Shown here piece by piece: positions 16,816 to 26,366 of a stretch of 64,000 nt of DNA. The position numbers and the translations under genes were made by a program. The notes beneath the pieces were generated by a model. The model was given only the letters and a program-made list of their open reading frames with translations. It did not search any database and was not told the DNA's origin. Each line of letters opens with the position of its first letter. Within the stretch, counting starts at the first letter, position 1. Origin of the DNA: CAYYFX01 sp046330135 (GTDB lineage: Bacteria > ARS69); the NCBI GenBank assembly GCA_046330135.1, contig JAXLTI010000006.1, positions 186,001 through 250,000 of the forward strand, read 5' to 3'.

Positions 16816-16857
16816 GCACCGGTGTTCCTTCCCGATCGCCGGGAGGGATGAGCACCG
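16806..16857. repeat. 16-bp direct repeat over the aceA stop codon
   Basis: GGAGGGATGAGCACCG occurs at 16806-16821 (including the aceA stop codon) and again at 16842-16857, 20 bp further on. It looks like a small local duplication in the gap between aceA and the convergent pepD. Confidence 0.8.
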
Positions 16858-16896
16858 CCTTCGCTCCGCAGGTCCCGACGCTTGCCGATCCGCGGC

Positions 16897-18390
16897 CTAT
16901 GCCCTTGCCAGCGCCTTCAGGATCGCCCGGTGATACTCCCAGAACCGGCCGACACTCGAGATCTGCACGCGCTCCTTCGGCGAATGCGGGTCCTTGATCT
17001 CCGGCCCGTACGAGATCATGTCGATGCCCGGGATCTTCTTGCCGATGAGACCGGTCTCGAGGCCCGCGTGGATCGTGGCCACGGCCGGCGCCTTGCCGTA
17101 CAGCTCCTGATAGACGCGCTGGCACGTCGCGAGGAGCGGCGAGCTCATGTTCGGCTGCCACCCGGGGTAACCGTCCTTCTCCTCGACGCGCGCGCCGGCC
17201 AGCCGCGCCACCGACGCCACCTGATCGAGCACCGCGCGGAGCGCCGGCGCGACCGACGAGCGACTGCTCGTGACGATCTCGAAGCGCGCGCCATCCTGCC
17301 GCACGCTCGCGAGGTTGTTCGACGTCTCGACGAGCCCCTTGATGTCACGGCTCATCGCCAGCACGCCGCTCGGCAGCGCCGTGAAGAGCGCCAGCAGGCG
17401 ATCCCGATCCGGCCGCGCGAGCACGCGCGCCGGCGCCGGCGCGTCCTCGACCGTGATCGAAAGGTCCGGATCGCTCGTGCCGAACTCGACGAGGCCGCGC
17501 GCCTTCTCGGAGGCCGCGAGCGCCTTCAAGTCGGCGAGATTCGCGGACGGCACCGCGACGTGCGCCTCCGCCTCGCGCGGGATCGCGTTGTGCTTGTCGC
17601 CGCCGGAGAACGCGCCGAGCTCCACGCCGAGGTCGCGCCCGGCCGGCGCCCCCGCTTCGCTCGCGCCGCCGCCCGCGCGGGCGAGGAACCGCGTGAGCAT
17701 CTTGAGCGCGTTGCCGCGGTTCTCGTGGATCTCGGCGCCCGAGTGCCCGCCGTGAAGCCCCGTCATCCGGATGCGCGCTCCGGCCGAGCCGGCCGGCGGC
17801 GCCGCCACGTTCCCCTCGAAGATCAGCGTCGTGTTGCAGCCGCCGGCGCACCCGACGTACAGGATCCCGTCCTCTTCCGAGTCGAGATTGATCATTCGCC
17901 GCCCGGAGAGAACCTTCGGGTCGAGCCCCATCGCGCCCGTCAGACCGGTCTCTTCGTCGACGGTGAAGAGAAGCTCCAGCGGCCCGTGCACGACCGACGG
18001 GTCGAGCGCGGACGCGATCGCCGCCGCCACGCCGATCCCGTTGTCCGCGCCCAGCGTCGTGCCCCGCGCCTGCACCCAGTCGCCCACGATCCGGACGTCG
18101 ATGGGATCCTTCTCCCAATCGAACGCCACGCCGGAGTCCTTCTCGCACACCATGTCCAGGTGTCCCTGGACGATCGCGACCGGAGCCTTCTCGTAGCCGG
18201 CCGTCCCCGGGACGCTCACGACCACGTTGCCCGTCCGGTCCTCGCGGATCTCCCAGCCGCGTCCCTCGAACCGCTTCTTCACGTGGGCGCGCACCCGCGC
18301 CTCGCCCTTGGACGGCCGGGGAACCTTCCGCAGCTCGTCGAACTCCTTCCAGAGGCTCTTCGGCTCGAGGGCGTCCAGCGGGCTTGCCAT
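16897..18390 (-). CDS. pepD: Aminoacyl-histidine dipeptidase (PepD-like, M20)
   Basis: A 497-residue cytosolic zinc dipeptidase of the M20 family, expected to cleave Xaa-His and other dipeptides. The di-zinc site is visible: QGHLD (His77, Asp79), GADNG (bridging Asp116), DEETG (catalytic Glu146 and zinc Glu147), and a later GHSGAEI motif (His of the lid domain). The length equals the usual 480-490 residues. The ATG at 18390 has a GGAG-type site in AAGGAGATC upstream. It converges with aceA and diverges from the lipoprotein gene that starts 170 bp away. No operon partner. Confidence 0.92.
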   Translation of the reverse strand: MASPLDALEPKSLWKEFDELRKVPRPSKGEARVRAHVKKRFEGRGWEIREDRTGNVVVSVPGTAGYEKAPVAIVQGHLDMVCEKDSGVAFDWEKDPIDVRIVGDWVQARGTTLGADNGIGVAAAIASALDPSVVHGPLELLFTVDEETGLTGAMGLDPKVLSGRRMINLDSEEDGILYVGCAGGCNTTLIFEGNVAAPPAGSAGARIRMTGLHGGHSGAEIHENRGNALKMLTRFLARAGGGASEAGAPAGRDLGVELGAFSGGDKHNAIPREAEAHVAVPSANLADLKALAASEKARGLVEFGTSDPDLSITVEDAPAPARVLARPDRDRLLALFTALPSGVLAMSRDIKGLVETSNNLASVRQDGARFEIVTSSRSSVAPALRAVLDQVASVARLAGARVEEKDGYPGWQPNMSSPLLATCQRVYQELYGKAPAVATIHAGLETGLIGKKIPGIDMISYGPEIKDPHSPKERVQISSVGRFWEYHRAILKALARA

Positions 18391-18560
18391 GGTCGAGATC
18401 TCCTTTCGTACGCCTGATCCGGGCTCCGGCCGACTTGCGGGCGCCCTCGGTCGATCGCTAAGATCCCCGTCAGAGCCGTCCCCGCCAAGCGGGGCCGACC
18501 GGCGGGATCCCCCCCGTGTGCGGCGAGCAGTCCGCCGTCACCCGCTGGGTTCATTCCAGG

Positions 18561-19718
18561 GTGAGCGTGCGGAGGTACCTCGTGCTCCTGCGGCCGGTAC
18601 GGCGACCCGATGCATTGCTCGCCGCCATCCTACTCGCGTTCGCGGCGTCGTGCTCCGATCAAGGCGCCGAGCCGGAAGAGGCGCCGCTCGCGGTCAGCGC
18701 CATCCAGGGCCACGTGCGCCTGGTCGGAAACACGTTCACGCTGAGCGGCGTCGGCACGGGAACGCAGAGCGTGGAAGACGCCGACGGGGTGACGGTCTAC
18801 TTGAAGGCGCCGGGGGGCGCGCTCGACTCCACGACGACGAGCGCCGGCGACTACCTCTTCAAGGGTCTCGTCCCGGGTACCTATCGCGTGAGCACGTGGG
18901 TCGTGCCCGCCGCCGTCATCGAGTCTCCCGACGTCACGTTGGGGGCCGGACGATTGCAGATCGCCACCGCCGACACGCTGGTCGTGGGTCCCCTGGGCGA
19001 CATGAAGTGCTCGCCCAACCCGTCGGACCCGGACGGCTTCGGGCTCGAGTTCACGATGCAATCGCAGGGCGAGGCCACCCTCGAGATCCTCTCCGTGCGG
19101 CGCGCCGTGGTGTGGAGCTACACCGGCACGATGGCTACGGGCTTCAACCATTTCCATTGGGACGGCGACGACCTGAACGAGGAAGTCGCGCCCACCGGCG
19201 CGTACTGGGCGGTGGTCGAGAAGGAGGGCACCGTGGCCTACGATCTCGCCTTCTGGGACTCCGGCGAGACCGGGCCGAACCCTGGGAACTGCGGCCACAT
19301 CTCCGCGGCGGGCTATCAGCTCCTCGATCACGGGACGCCGCTCGTCTCCGCCTGGTTGGGCGCGCAGGGGGGCTTCATCCCGCTGCAGGTCGGAGCGGCG
19401 GACACGCTCCAGTGGGTCTTCCTGCGAGCGGACAGCACGCTGTTCGCGGTGGCGGACACGTGTCCCGAGAATCGGATGACCTGGGAGCTGGCCGACAGCA
19501 CCGTGGTGTCGCTGAGCCGCGATCCCGGCGCAGAGTGGACCTTCCATCTCACGGGCCTGCGTGCCGGTTCGACCACGCTGATGCTCCACGGTTGGCACCA
19601 GGACCACATCCACGCGAGCAGCGCACCCGTGCCGGTGGCGGTTTCCCCGCCGGCACCCGGCGCCGCGAGCAGAGCGCCCGGTGGGACGGCGCGCCGCGGA
19701 CGTGGCGCGGGGTCGTAG
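18561..19718 (+). CDS. Lipoprotein with carboxypeptidase-like and FlgD-like domains
   Basis: A protein of about 385 residues with a lipoprotein signal peptide; the lipobox is FAASC (Cys about residue 33). Residues 45-110 look like a prealbumin-like/SdrD-type beta domain (GVTVYLKAPGG, then SAGDYLFKGLVPGTYRV). A FlgD-like Ig unit follows in the middle (SPNPSDPDGFGLEFTM, HWDGDDLNEEVAPTGAYW), unusual because this unit is normally C-terminal. The last 150 residues form another beta domain with a HGWHQDHIHASS metal-site-like cluster of histidines. The start is uncertain: GTG 18561, 18567 or the upstream GTG 18516. It is likely an outer-membrane-anchored carbohydrate- or metal-binding protein (inference). 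Confidence 0.65.
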   Translation: MSVRRYLVLLRPVRRPDALLAAILLAFAASCSDQGAEPEEAPLAVSAIQGHVRLVGNTFTLSGVGTGTQSVEDADGVTVYLKAPGGALDSTTTSAGDYLFKGLVPGTYRVSTWVVPAAVIESPDVTLGAGRLQIATADTLVVGPLGDMKCSPNPSDPDGFGLEFTMQSQGEATLEILSVRRAVVWSYTGTMATGFNHFHWDGDDLNEEVAPTGAYWAVVEKEGTVAYDLAFWDSGETGPNPGNCGHISAAGYQLLDHGTPLVSAWLGAQGGFIPLQVGAADTLQWVFLRADSTLFAVADTCPENRMTWELADSTVVSLSRDPGAEWTFHLTGLRAGSTTLMLHGWHQDHIHASSAPVPVAVSPPAPGAASRAPGGTARRGRGAGS

Positions 19719-19925
19719 ATCGGGCCAGGCGCGCTGATCGGCCGCCGGTCAGCGCGTCGGAGACGGATTGCTGCCTGACGGATGACCGCCTTCTGACCAG
19801 CGCGCGAGGCGCGAAGCGCAAGAGAACGCAAGAGAAGACGGATCTCCCCGTCGAGCGTGGCGCGCGCCGCTCACGTCGCGCCGGCGCTGCGCCGATCCAC
19901 GGGAAGCGCCCCCGTGGAGGTCGAC

Positions 19926-20357
19926 ATGCGGCTCCCCATGATCGCTGTCGTCGCGCTTCTCTCTCTGAATGCCTGCGCCTCGAAGATGGCCGTGGTGGCC
20001 AAGGACGATCCCGCGCGTACGCCGGCTCCGGCGCCGCACGCGGTGGCTCCTCCGCAGGCGCGCCCCGCGGTGCAGGGTCCCGTGGCCGTGCTCGGCATCC
20101 CGCCCGGACACTACCCGCCGCTCGGCGCGTGTCGCGTCTGGATGCCCGGGACTCCGCCGGGACAGCAGCAGGCGCCGTGCTCGTGCTTCTCGCTCATGCT
20201 CGACGTTCCGCTCGGTGCGATGGTTCTCTACCGGCCCACGTCGGACGAGTCGGTCCTGCAGGTGTCGAAGTACGACGCGTCGCGGCCGAACACGATCGTC
20301 GCCGTGGACGTGTACGACCTGAAGAGCGGGAAGCTCCTCCGGAGCGCGCTGCACTAG
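19926..20357 (+). CDS. Small lipoprotein with IPPGHYPP motif
   Basis: A 143-residue lipoprotein. The signal peptide ends at a lipobox LNAC (Cys18). After a Pro/Ala-rich linker comes IPPGHYPPLGACRVWMPG and a PPGQQQAPCSC turn, a motif widely seen in short envelope proteins of myxobacteria and FCB lineages ('IPPGHxPPPGxCRIWxPG'). The last 60 residues form a small beta domain. ATG 19926 is chosen for its GGAGG site 5 nt upstream; the frame is open from 19857. It follows the previous lipoprotein gene on the same strand after 207 bp. Function unknown. Confidence 0.75.
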   Translation: MRLPMIAVVALLSLNACASKMAVVAKDDPARTPAPAPHAVAPPQARPAVQGPVAVLGIPPGHYPPLGACRVWMPGTPPGQQQAPCSCFSLMLDVPLGAMVLYRPTSDESVLQVSKYDASRPNTIVAVDVYDLKSGKLLRSALH

Positions 20358-20734
20358 GATCGGAGCGACCCCGCACCGGCGCGGTCGAGCGACGGGGCTG
20401 CAGCCTGTGCGGCTGCGGCCCCGTCCTTGCGCGGTGACGCCTCGTCGTTCGCTCCTGGGGAGAGGCCGCCGGATCGCGGCCGTGGCAAGTGCCCTGCACC
20501 GCGAGCTGGCGAGTCGGCCCCGGAATCCCGTGGTAGCCCTGGGCGGGTCTCGACCCGGAAGGGAACGCGTCGCCGCACTTTGCGGCGAGCGCGCCCGGAG
20601 GACCGGGTGCGGCGAGGCGCGAGCCGTCCATGCAAGGCTCCGCGGGGCCCCGCGCGCGACGCGGTAGCGCGGCGGCCTCCTCCCGCCTAGAATCCCGCGC
20701 CAGACCTTCGCCGCCCCCGCGAGAGGCAGAAGTC
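20358..20734. other. Intergenic stretch, 377 bp
   Basis: No gene with a convincing start or family match is visible. It holds the hairpin at 20394-20422 and, at its right end, the ribosome site of the following secreted protein. Confidence 0.6.
20394..20422 (+). terminator. Hairpin after the small lipoprotein gene
   Basis: GGGGCTGCAGCC, loop TGTGC, GGCTGCGGCCCC: a 12-bp stem with one G-U pair, 36 bp after the lipoprotein stop. No T-run follows. Confidence 0.5.
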
Positions 20735-22060
20735 GTGGCTCCTCCCCAGGAAGTTCGCGCCGAGGCCCGGACGCGCCCGACGCGAATGGCGCGCCTCGCG
20801 GGGTGCGTGACCGTGGCCGTGGTCGCCGCGGCTGCGCGGGTCTGGGGCGCCGTCCCGCCTTGCCCGGCGAGCACGGCCATCCCGGGCCTGGAATGGCACG
20901 AGACGCTGAACCTGGGCACGGACAACGACAACTGGCCCACCACGTGGTCCGACGACGACAACGTCTACGCGGCCGGCGGCGACGGCTTCGGATTCGGGGG
21001 CGAGCGGGGCAATTGGATCTGTCGCATCCAGGGGAGCCCGCCGAACCTGACCGGTGCGAACATCACGCGGATCTCCACCGGCAGCGGAGCCCAAGGCACG
21101 AAGGGCTCCGGCATCCTCTCCGTCTCCGGCACGCTGTATCTCTGGGCTCGGAACGCGGACGGCAACGGGAGCTCCGCACAGCTCGGCTGGTCCACCGATC
21201 ACGGGAGCACCTGGACCTGGGGCCCCACCTTCGCGCTCCTCGGCTACCCCACCTTCATCAACTTCGGGAAGGACTACGCCGGCGCCCGCGACACCTACGT
21301 CTACACGGTCTCCCACGACGACTCGAGCGCTTATGCGCCGAGCGATCGCTTCATCCTTCTCCGCGTGCCGGCGGCGAGCATCACGAACATGAGCGCCTAC
21401 GAGTACTTCGTCCGCACGGACGGGGCGGGGGCGCCGATCTGGTCCTCGGATCCGGCCCAGCGCGGCGCGGTGTTCACGTACGTGGACGCGGGTCAGGCCC
21501 AGTGCGAGCGATCCGGCATCAGCTATCACGCGACGCTGGGGCGGTATCTCTGGTTCCAGTCCTATCCGCTTCTCGGAGGATTCGGCGTGTACGACGCGCC
21601 GCAGCCGTGGGGACCCTGGACCACCGTCTACTTCACGACGGGATGGGATCAGGACCCGGGCGACTGCGGCGGGTTCTGCACGAAGTACTCGAGCGGGAAC
21701 ACGGTCTGGCTCGTCTTCTCCGGCGGCGACAATCTGCGCGTCCGTCGGGCCACCGTGGCGGGTTCGCCGGTGAGCCCGCCCTCGCCTCCGGTGCCCATGA
21801 CGGTGTCGCCGAATCCCTTCACGTCCAGCATGCGCGCCGACTTCCGCCTCTCCGGCCATCGCCCCGTGCGGATCGACGTCCGGGACGTCTACGGTCGGCC
21901 GGTGGTCACCTTGCTGGACCAGGCGCTCGAGGGCGGCGACCACTTCGTGGAGTGGAACGGCCAAGACGGACAGGGAGCGCGCGTGGCGGCCGGCGTCTAC
22001 TTCGTGCGCCTCGACGTCGGCGGCGAGGTGGAGTCCACCCGGGTCGTCCGCCTGCGCTGA
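20735..22060 (+). CDS. Secreted DUF4185-like protein with C-terminal sorting domain
   Basis: A protein of about 441 residues with a signal peptide (hydrophobic CVTVAVVAAAARVWG). The body (about 45-350) resembles DUF4185, a five-bladed glycosidase-like fold: TDNDNWPTTWSDDDNVYAAGGDG near the start, then W/F-rich blades such as GWSTDHGSTWTWGP and YHATLGRYLWFQS. The last 85 residues are a FlgD-like domain (SPNPF, then GVYFVRLDVGGE) ending VVRLR. The start is uncertain: GTG 20735 has AGAGG 8 nt upstream, while ATG 20786 has no ribosome site but gives a more typical signal peptide. It is probably an exported carbohydrate-active or carbohydrate-binding protein. Confidence 0.72.
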   Translation: MAPPQEVRAEARTRPTRMARLAGCVTVAVVAAAARVWGAVPPCPASTAIPGLEWHETLNLGTDNDNWPTTWSDDDNVYAAGGDGFGFGGERGNWICRIQGSPPNLTGANITRISTGSGAQGTKGSGILSVSGTLYLWARNADGNGSSAQLGWSTDHGSTWTWGPTFALLGYPTFINFGKDYAGARDTYVYTVSHDDSSAYAPSDRFILLRVPAASITNMSAYEYFVRTDGAGAPIWSSDPAQRGAVFTYVDAGQAQCERSGISYHATLGRYLWFQSYPLLGGFGVYDAPQPWGPWTTVYFTTGWDQDPGDCGGFCTKYSSGNTVWLVFSGGDNLRVRRATVAGSPVSPPSPPVPMTVSPNPFTSSMRADFRLSGHRPVRIDVRDVYGRPVVTLLDQALEGGDHFVEWNGQDGQGARVAAGVYFVRLDVGGEVESTRVVRLR

Positions 22061-22146
22061 GCGCCGCAAGAAGCGAGAGCCACTGCCCGTCGACGCGCAC
22101 ATGACGGGCATGGCCTCGCACGCCGTTGGCACCGCCATGCGGAGAG

Positions 22147-22443
22147 CTACCGCAACAGGACCACTCGACGCGACTGCGACCGGTCGCCCGACGTCAGTCT
22201 CACGGCATACACGCCGGAGGTCAGGCGACGGCCCGCAGCGTCCACCGGCCTCCAGGCCAGCGTGTGCGTCCCGGCGGCGAACGGCTCGCCGCGGAGTCGC
22301 GCGCAGAGACGGCCGAGCACGTCGAAGACCTCGACCCTCGTGGGCGCGGCGCTCGGCAGCGTGAACGAGATGAGCGAAGTCGACACCACCGGATTCGGCG
22401 CGATCGACAGCGAGAAGCGATCGGCGGGGGGCGCGAGGCGGTA
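22147..22443 (-). pseudogene. Orphan FlgD-like C-terminal sorting domain
   Basis: About 98 codons encode a complete C-terminal domain: SIAPNPV, then VEVFDVLGRLCARL, then GVYAVRLTSGDRS and VVLLR at the stop. There is no protein body in front. The frame continues upstream only as an Arg/Ala-rich shadow of the TMTC-like gene, which ends in a different frame at 22503. No signal peptide or start with a ribosome site is visible. It is best read as the remaining 3' end of a secreted-protein gene whose body was lost. A frameshifted extension of the membrane protein is possible but less likely, since that protein type does not carry this domain. Confidence 0.6.
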
Positions 22444-22502
22444 GGCGCGCGGCGCGGCGCGACCGGGCGGACGATGCCGCGCGTGATCGCGAGCACCGCT
22501 TC

Positions 22503-24080
22503 CTACCGGCCGCCGAGCCGCGCCTCGATGTATCGGAGGAGCTCGCGCGCGCGCGCCGCTTCGGGATGGCGCGCGACGTGGGCGCGCAGCACCGCGGCAG
22601 CCTCCGGCGCGCGGCCGTGGCGCGCGAGGAAGCGCGCCAGGTTGAACTGCGCCTCGTCGAGGTCGGGGTCGAGCTCCGCGGCGCGACGCAGCTGCTGCTC
22701 GGCGAGCGCCGGCTGACCCTCCGCGTCGAGCTCGACGCCGGCGAGCGTCCGCGGCGCCGCCCACAGCGGGGCGATCTCGATGGCGTGCTCCAGTGCCGTC
22801 AACGCCTCGGGGCGCCGGCCGGCGCGGGTCAGCGCCGTCCCGTAGTTGGCCCAGGCGCGCGCCGAGCGCGGCGTGGCCTGGACGGCGGATCCGAAGAGCG
22901 CGAGGTCGTCGCGCCAGTCGAGGTCGCGCGCGGCGGCGCGGACCACGTTCCCGCCGACGAGGATCACCGTCAGCGTGAGGGCCGCCACGCGGGCGCGCCG
23001 AGCCAGGTCCACGAGGGCGGCGGCGATCAGAGCGGCCGCGCCCGCCGCCGGCAAGTAGAGGAGGCGCTCGGCGAAGATGGTCGGCAGCGTGACGAACACG
23101 TTCGCCACGGCTGCCCAGGCAATGAGGAAGAGCACCGCGCCACGCGCCGCGAGGGGGGCACGCCGGCGCAGGAGCCAGCCTGCCGCGACCAGCGCGACGA
23201 GGGCGACCGCGCCCGCCGCGACCCCAGCGTCGAGGCCGCGCGCCGGCAAGAGCTGCGCGAACGAGTAGTCGGCCGACAGCTTCCCCGGCCAGAGCACGCG
23301 CCGGACGGCCAGCGCCAGGAGGCCCAGCGAAGTCAGCGCGCGCGTCGCCAGCGGCTCCCCGATCAGCACGTTGTTGCTGCGGCCGCGCACCAGGTCGGCC
23401 GCGGCGAAGCCGTAGGTCGCGGCCCGGAGCGCCACGTAGGCTGCCGGCGCGGCGAGGAGTGCCACGTGGCGGCGCCGCGGGCGATCGCAGAGCGGCACGG
23501 CCGCGAGCCAGACCACCGCGCTCTCCTTGCAGAGGAGCGCTCCCAGCAGCGCGGCGGCCGCCGCGCCCGGCCGCAATCGTGCCAGCCCCAGCGTCACGAA
23601 GCCGAGGCCGGCGGCCATGACGTCCGCACGCCCGACCACGCCGGCCACCGCTTCGCTGTTCACGGCCAGCGCCCCGAAGATGACACCGGCCAGCGTCGCC
23701 GCGTGCGACGGCGCTCTCCGTCCGTCGCGCTCCTCCGAGGACTCGAGCGCGCTGAGCGCCGCGGTGAGCGCCATCGCGGCGAACGCGTGCAGGAGGAGGT
23801 TGGTGAGGTGGAACGACCAGGGCGCCCCGCCGCCGACGCGCCAGTCGAGCCAGAAGGTCAGGACCGGCAGAGGGCGATAGGTCCCGACGCCGCCGGGCGC
23901 CCCCGGCGGCTGGCCCCAGAAGTCCCGTCCGAGGAGCTGGCCCAGGGTGAGCTCGCCGCGCACGGCCGGGCTGTCGAGGACGGCGGGATGGTCGTCGAGG
24001 ACGAAGCCGCCGCCGAGCGCGGCGACGTGCGCGGCGACGGCGACGACGCCGACGAGGACGTAGCGGCGGCGCCCGGTCAC
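22503..24080 (-). CDS. TMTC-like membrane protein with TPR repeats
   Basis: A 525-residue inner-membrane protein with about ten hydrophobic segments in the first 390 residues, then a soluble part with three TPR units (ARAWANYGTALTRAGRRPEALTALEHAIEIAP is the first). The N-terminal FVLDDHPAVLD and the YRPLPVLTFWLDW motif are those of the TMTC/DUF1736 group, related to GT-C O-mannosyltransferases, whose catalytic acidic pair follows the first membrane helix (here Asp-Asp). It may glycosylate an exported substrate; this is inferred. The start is GTG 24080 with no strong ribosome site; no better start is visible. The gene stands alone on the minus strand. Confidence 0.78.
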   Translation of the reverse strand: MTGRRRYVLVGVVAVAAHVAALGGGFVLDDHPAVLDSPAVRGELTLGQLLGRDFWGQPPGAPGGVGTYRPLPVLTFWLDWRVGGGAPWSFHLTNLLLHAFAAMALTAALSALESSEERDGRRAPSHAATLAGVIFGALAVNSEAVAGVVGRADVMAAGLGFVTLGLARLRPGAAAAALLGALLCKESAVVWLAAVPLCDRPRRRHVALLAAPAAYVALRAATYGFAAADLVRGRSNNVLIGEPLATRALTSLGLLALAVRRVLWPGKLSADYSFAQLLPARGLDAGVAAGAVALVALVAAGWLLRRRAPLAARGAVLFLIAWAAVANVFVTLPTIFAERLLYLPAAGAAALIAAALVDLARRARVAALTLTVILVGGNVVRAAARDLDWRDDLALFGSAVQATPRSARAWANYGTALTRAGRRPEALTALEHAIEIAPLWAAPRTLAGVELDAEGQPALAEQQLRRAAELDPDLDEAQFNLARFLARHGRAPEAAAVLRAHVARHPEAARARELLRYIEARLGGR

Positions 24081-24365
24081 GTCACCGCGAGGCGAGCCGG
24101 CGCGGGGCGTCGAGCGACACGGGCAACCTCGGAGGGGCCGAGCCTCGTCACCGCGGTCAGCGTCATGCCCGGAATCCTAGTCCCTCGCGGCGGCGATGTC
24201 TGCGCCGGCCCGCACCCGTGGAGGTGACGGCCTGCGTGCGGACCGCGAATCTGGACACGTGCCTTCGCGAGTGCGACCCTCCTTCGCTGGTCCGGGCTCG
24301 TCGATCCGCTGAGAGCTCGCCGGTCAACGCGCCTGCACGGACCCACGGCGACCGGAGGCGAACCC

Positions 24366-26063
24366 ATGTCGATCCCGATGCCTGATGCTCTTCGAGCGGC
24401 CCTCGTGGCGACAGCGACGGCGTTCGTGCCGACGCCGGTGGCGGCGCAGGCGCCGGTCGGCGCGCAGTGCAACATCGCGAAGGCGAACCGCGATTCCAGC
24501 TTCGCGTACGACGATGAGCGCTTCGAGGCGATCGCCGACCTTCCGACCCGCTTCGGCGTGGGGCTGGCGAAGCTGCCCCACGGCTTCGTGATCGGCGACC
24601 GACACGCCGACGAGCTCGTCCTCTTCGACGAGCGGGGCGTGCGGACCGGCACGGTGCCCTATCCCGCATACGAGCCGGCCGCGCTCGCCTTCGACGGGAA
24701 GCTCGTCGTCGCGGCCGACGGCAACGACGGCAAGATCTACTTTCTCGACCCCTCGAGCGGGGAATGCGTGCGCACCATCGAGTCGCCCATGCCCAAGGTC
24801 AGCGCGATGGCGTGCGACGCGGAAGGGAAGCTCTGGATCGCGGCGCGGGACTCCGAGGTCATGCAACGCATCGACCCTCTCGACGGCACGACCCTCGCGG
24901 ACATGAAGGCGCCGTCGTCGCGAGTGTCGGCGCTCACGTTCGATCCGAAGGGCTACCTGTGGGCCGTCGACAGCGCGCGGGACCGGATCTATCTCGTGGA
25001 CGTGAGAACGGGGCTCACGATCTTCCCGCTCGTGGCCCCCGGACCCGTGTCGAACGGTCTGTGTCTGGACGGCGGCTTCCTGTACGTCTCGGACTACCAG
25101 AAAGACAAGCTCTACCGCACCGACGTCTCCGAGCTGCACGGCACGTGCGTGCGCAGCGACGAGCGGCGCGGCCAGGTCACCCTCTACTGCGACCTGCAGA
25201 ATCTGGGGCCGGGCGAAGTGACCGGCGGCACGATGGTGCTGGCCGTGCCCGAGGGCGGGCCCGGGCAGGTACTGGAGAAGGTCTCGTGGTCGGAAGGAGC
25301 TCGCGAGGAAACGGATCGCTGGGCGCAGCACGTCATGGTCTACGACGCGGGCGAGCTCGACCCGGGGCAGACTCGCTCGGTCCAGCTGAACGCGGTCGGG
25401 ACTTTCTACCAGGTCTCGACGAAGGTGTTCCCCCATCAGGTCGGTCGCCTGAAGGACATCCCCAAGGAGATCCGCGAGCGCTATCTCGCGGACGAAGACA
25501 AGTACCGGGTGAAGGGGGAGTACATCCAGAAGAAGGCCCGAGAGGTCGTGGGCGACGAGGCGAATCCCTACTTCATGGCGCGCAAGCTCTACGAGTTCCT
25601 GATCAGTCGCATCAACTACCAGATGGTCGGCGGCTGGGACATCGCGCCCACCGTGATCGAGCGCGGCACCGGGTCGTGCTCGGAGTACACGTTCTCCTAC
25701 ATCGCCCTGTGCCGCGCCGTCGGGATTCCGGCGCGCTACGTCGGGGCGCTGGTCCTGCGGGGCGAGGACGCTTCCGTGGACACGGCCTTCCACCGCTGGG
25801 CCGAGATCTACCTGCCCTCCGTCGGCTGGATCCCCGTGGACGTGAACGCCGGCGACCAGCAGTGGCCGGCCGACCGCTGCTTCAGCTTCGGCGGCATCGC
25901 GAACCGCTTCCTGATCACCACGCGCGGCGGCGGCGCCTCCGAGTGGCTGAAGTGGGGATACGACCTCGAGACCTCGTACCGGACCCGGGGCAAGGCGAAC
26001 GTGCGCACCGAACAGTTCGCCGAGTGGGACGTGGTCGAGGAAGAGAGAGCGGCGGCGGAGTAG
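24366..26063 (+). CDS. Secreted propeller-transglutaminase fusion
   Basis: A 565-residue exported protein with a signal peptide ending near residue 28 (VAAQA). Residues 45-270 form an NHL/SMP-30-like propeller (KLVVAADGNDGKIYFLDPSSG; KLWIAARDSEVMQRIDP). Residues 280-370 are a beta domain, and about 390-530 a transglutaminase-like cysteine-peptidase domain with a complete triad: Cys in TGSCSEYTF, His in TAFHRWAEI, Asp in GWIPVDVN. The combination suggests a periplasmic enzyme that cross-links or cleaves peptides, guided by the propeller; the substrate is unknown. GGAGG precedes the ATG. It is the second transglutaminase-fold protein of the window, with no close similarity to the one at 6811. 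Confidence 0.82.
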   Translation: MSIPMPDALRAALVATATAFVPTPVAAQAPVGAQCNIAKANRDSSFAYDDERFEAIADLPTRFGVGLAKLPHGFVIGDRHADELVLFDERGVRTGTVPYPAYEPAALAFDGKLVVAADGNDGKIYFLDPSSGECVRTIESPMPKVSAMACDAEGKLWIAARDSEVMQRIDPLDGTTLADMKAPSSRVSALTFDPKGYLWAVDSARDRIYLVDVRTGLTIFPLVAPGPVSNGLCLDGGFLYVSDYQKDKLYRTDVSELHGTCVRSDERRGQVTLYCDLQNLGPGEVTGGTMVLAVPEGGPGQVLEKVSWSEGAREETDRWAQHVMVYDAGELDPGQTRSVQLNAVGTFYQVSTKVFPHQVGRLKDIPKEIRERYLADEDKYRVKGEYIQKKAREVVGDEANPYFMARKLYEFLISRINYQMVGGWDIAPTVIERGTGSCSEYTFSYIALCRAVGIPARYVGALVLRGEDASVDTAFHRWAEIYLPSVGWIPVDVNAGDQQWPADRCFSFGGIANRFLITTRGGGASEWLKWGYDLETSYRTRGKANVRTEQFAEWDVVEEERAAAE

Positions 26064-26366
26064 CCCGCGGACGCGGCCCCGCTCCCGTGCGACTGGCCCG
26101 CAACCTCACCCGGTCGGCGTCATCTCCGCGTCTTGCCGCGAACGACGTCCGGAGGACCCCGGTGGCGCCCGGCAAGGCCGCGCGTCCCGGCCGAGGCGCG
26201 CAGTCCGAGGCACTCGCCGCGTGTCGGATCGACCCAGCCTTGCGTCTCCGAATCCCGCGGCTCCAATCCGTCAAACGACGTGTCCGCAACACCTTACCCG
26301 CGCGCACCCCCTTGGCACATCTCATGCGGTTCTCCTCGGCGCACGCCCTATCCGCGGAGGTGGACC
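26064..26366. other. Intergenic stretch, 303 bp
   Basis: No gene is visible. It holds a possible sigma-54 promoter (26312-26327) 40 bp upstream of the DUF6600 gene and a GGAGG ribosome site at its end. Confidence 0.6.
26312..26327 (+). promoter_or_regulatory. Possible sigma-54 promoter
   Basis: TTGGCAC-ATCTC-ATGC has the invariant GG (26314-26315) and GC (26326-26327) separated by 10 bp as in -24/-12 elements, with one mismatch in the TTGC box. It lies 39 bp before the DUF6600 start codon. No activator site was identified, and one such match is expected by chance now and then in GC-rich DNA. Confidence 0.3.

Noticed and set aside
24077..24166. 29-codon frame overlapping the TMTC-like start
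   Set aside because: No family pattern or clear ribosome site; it could be a leader peptide but there is nothing to support it.
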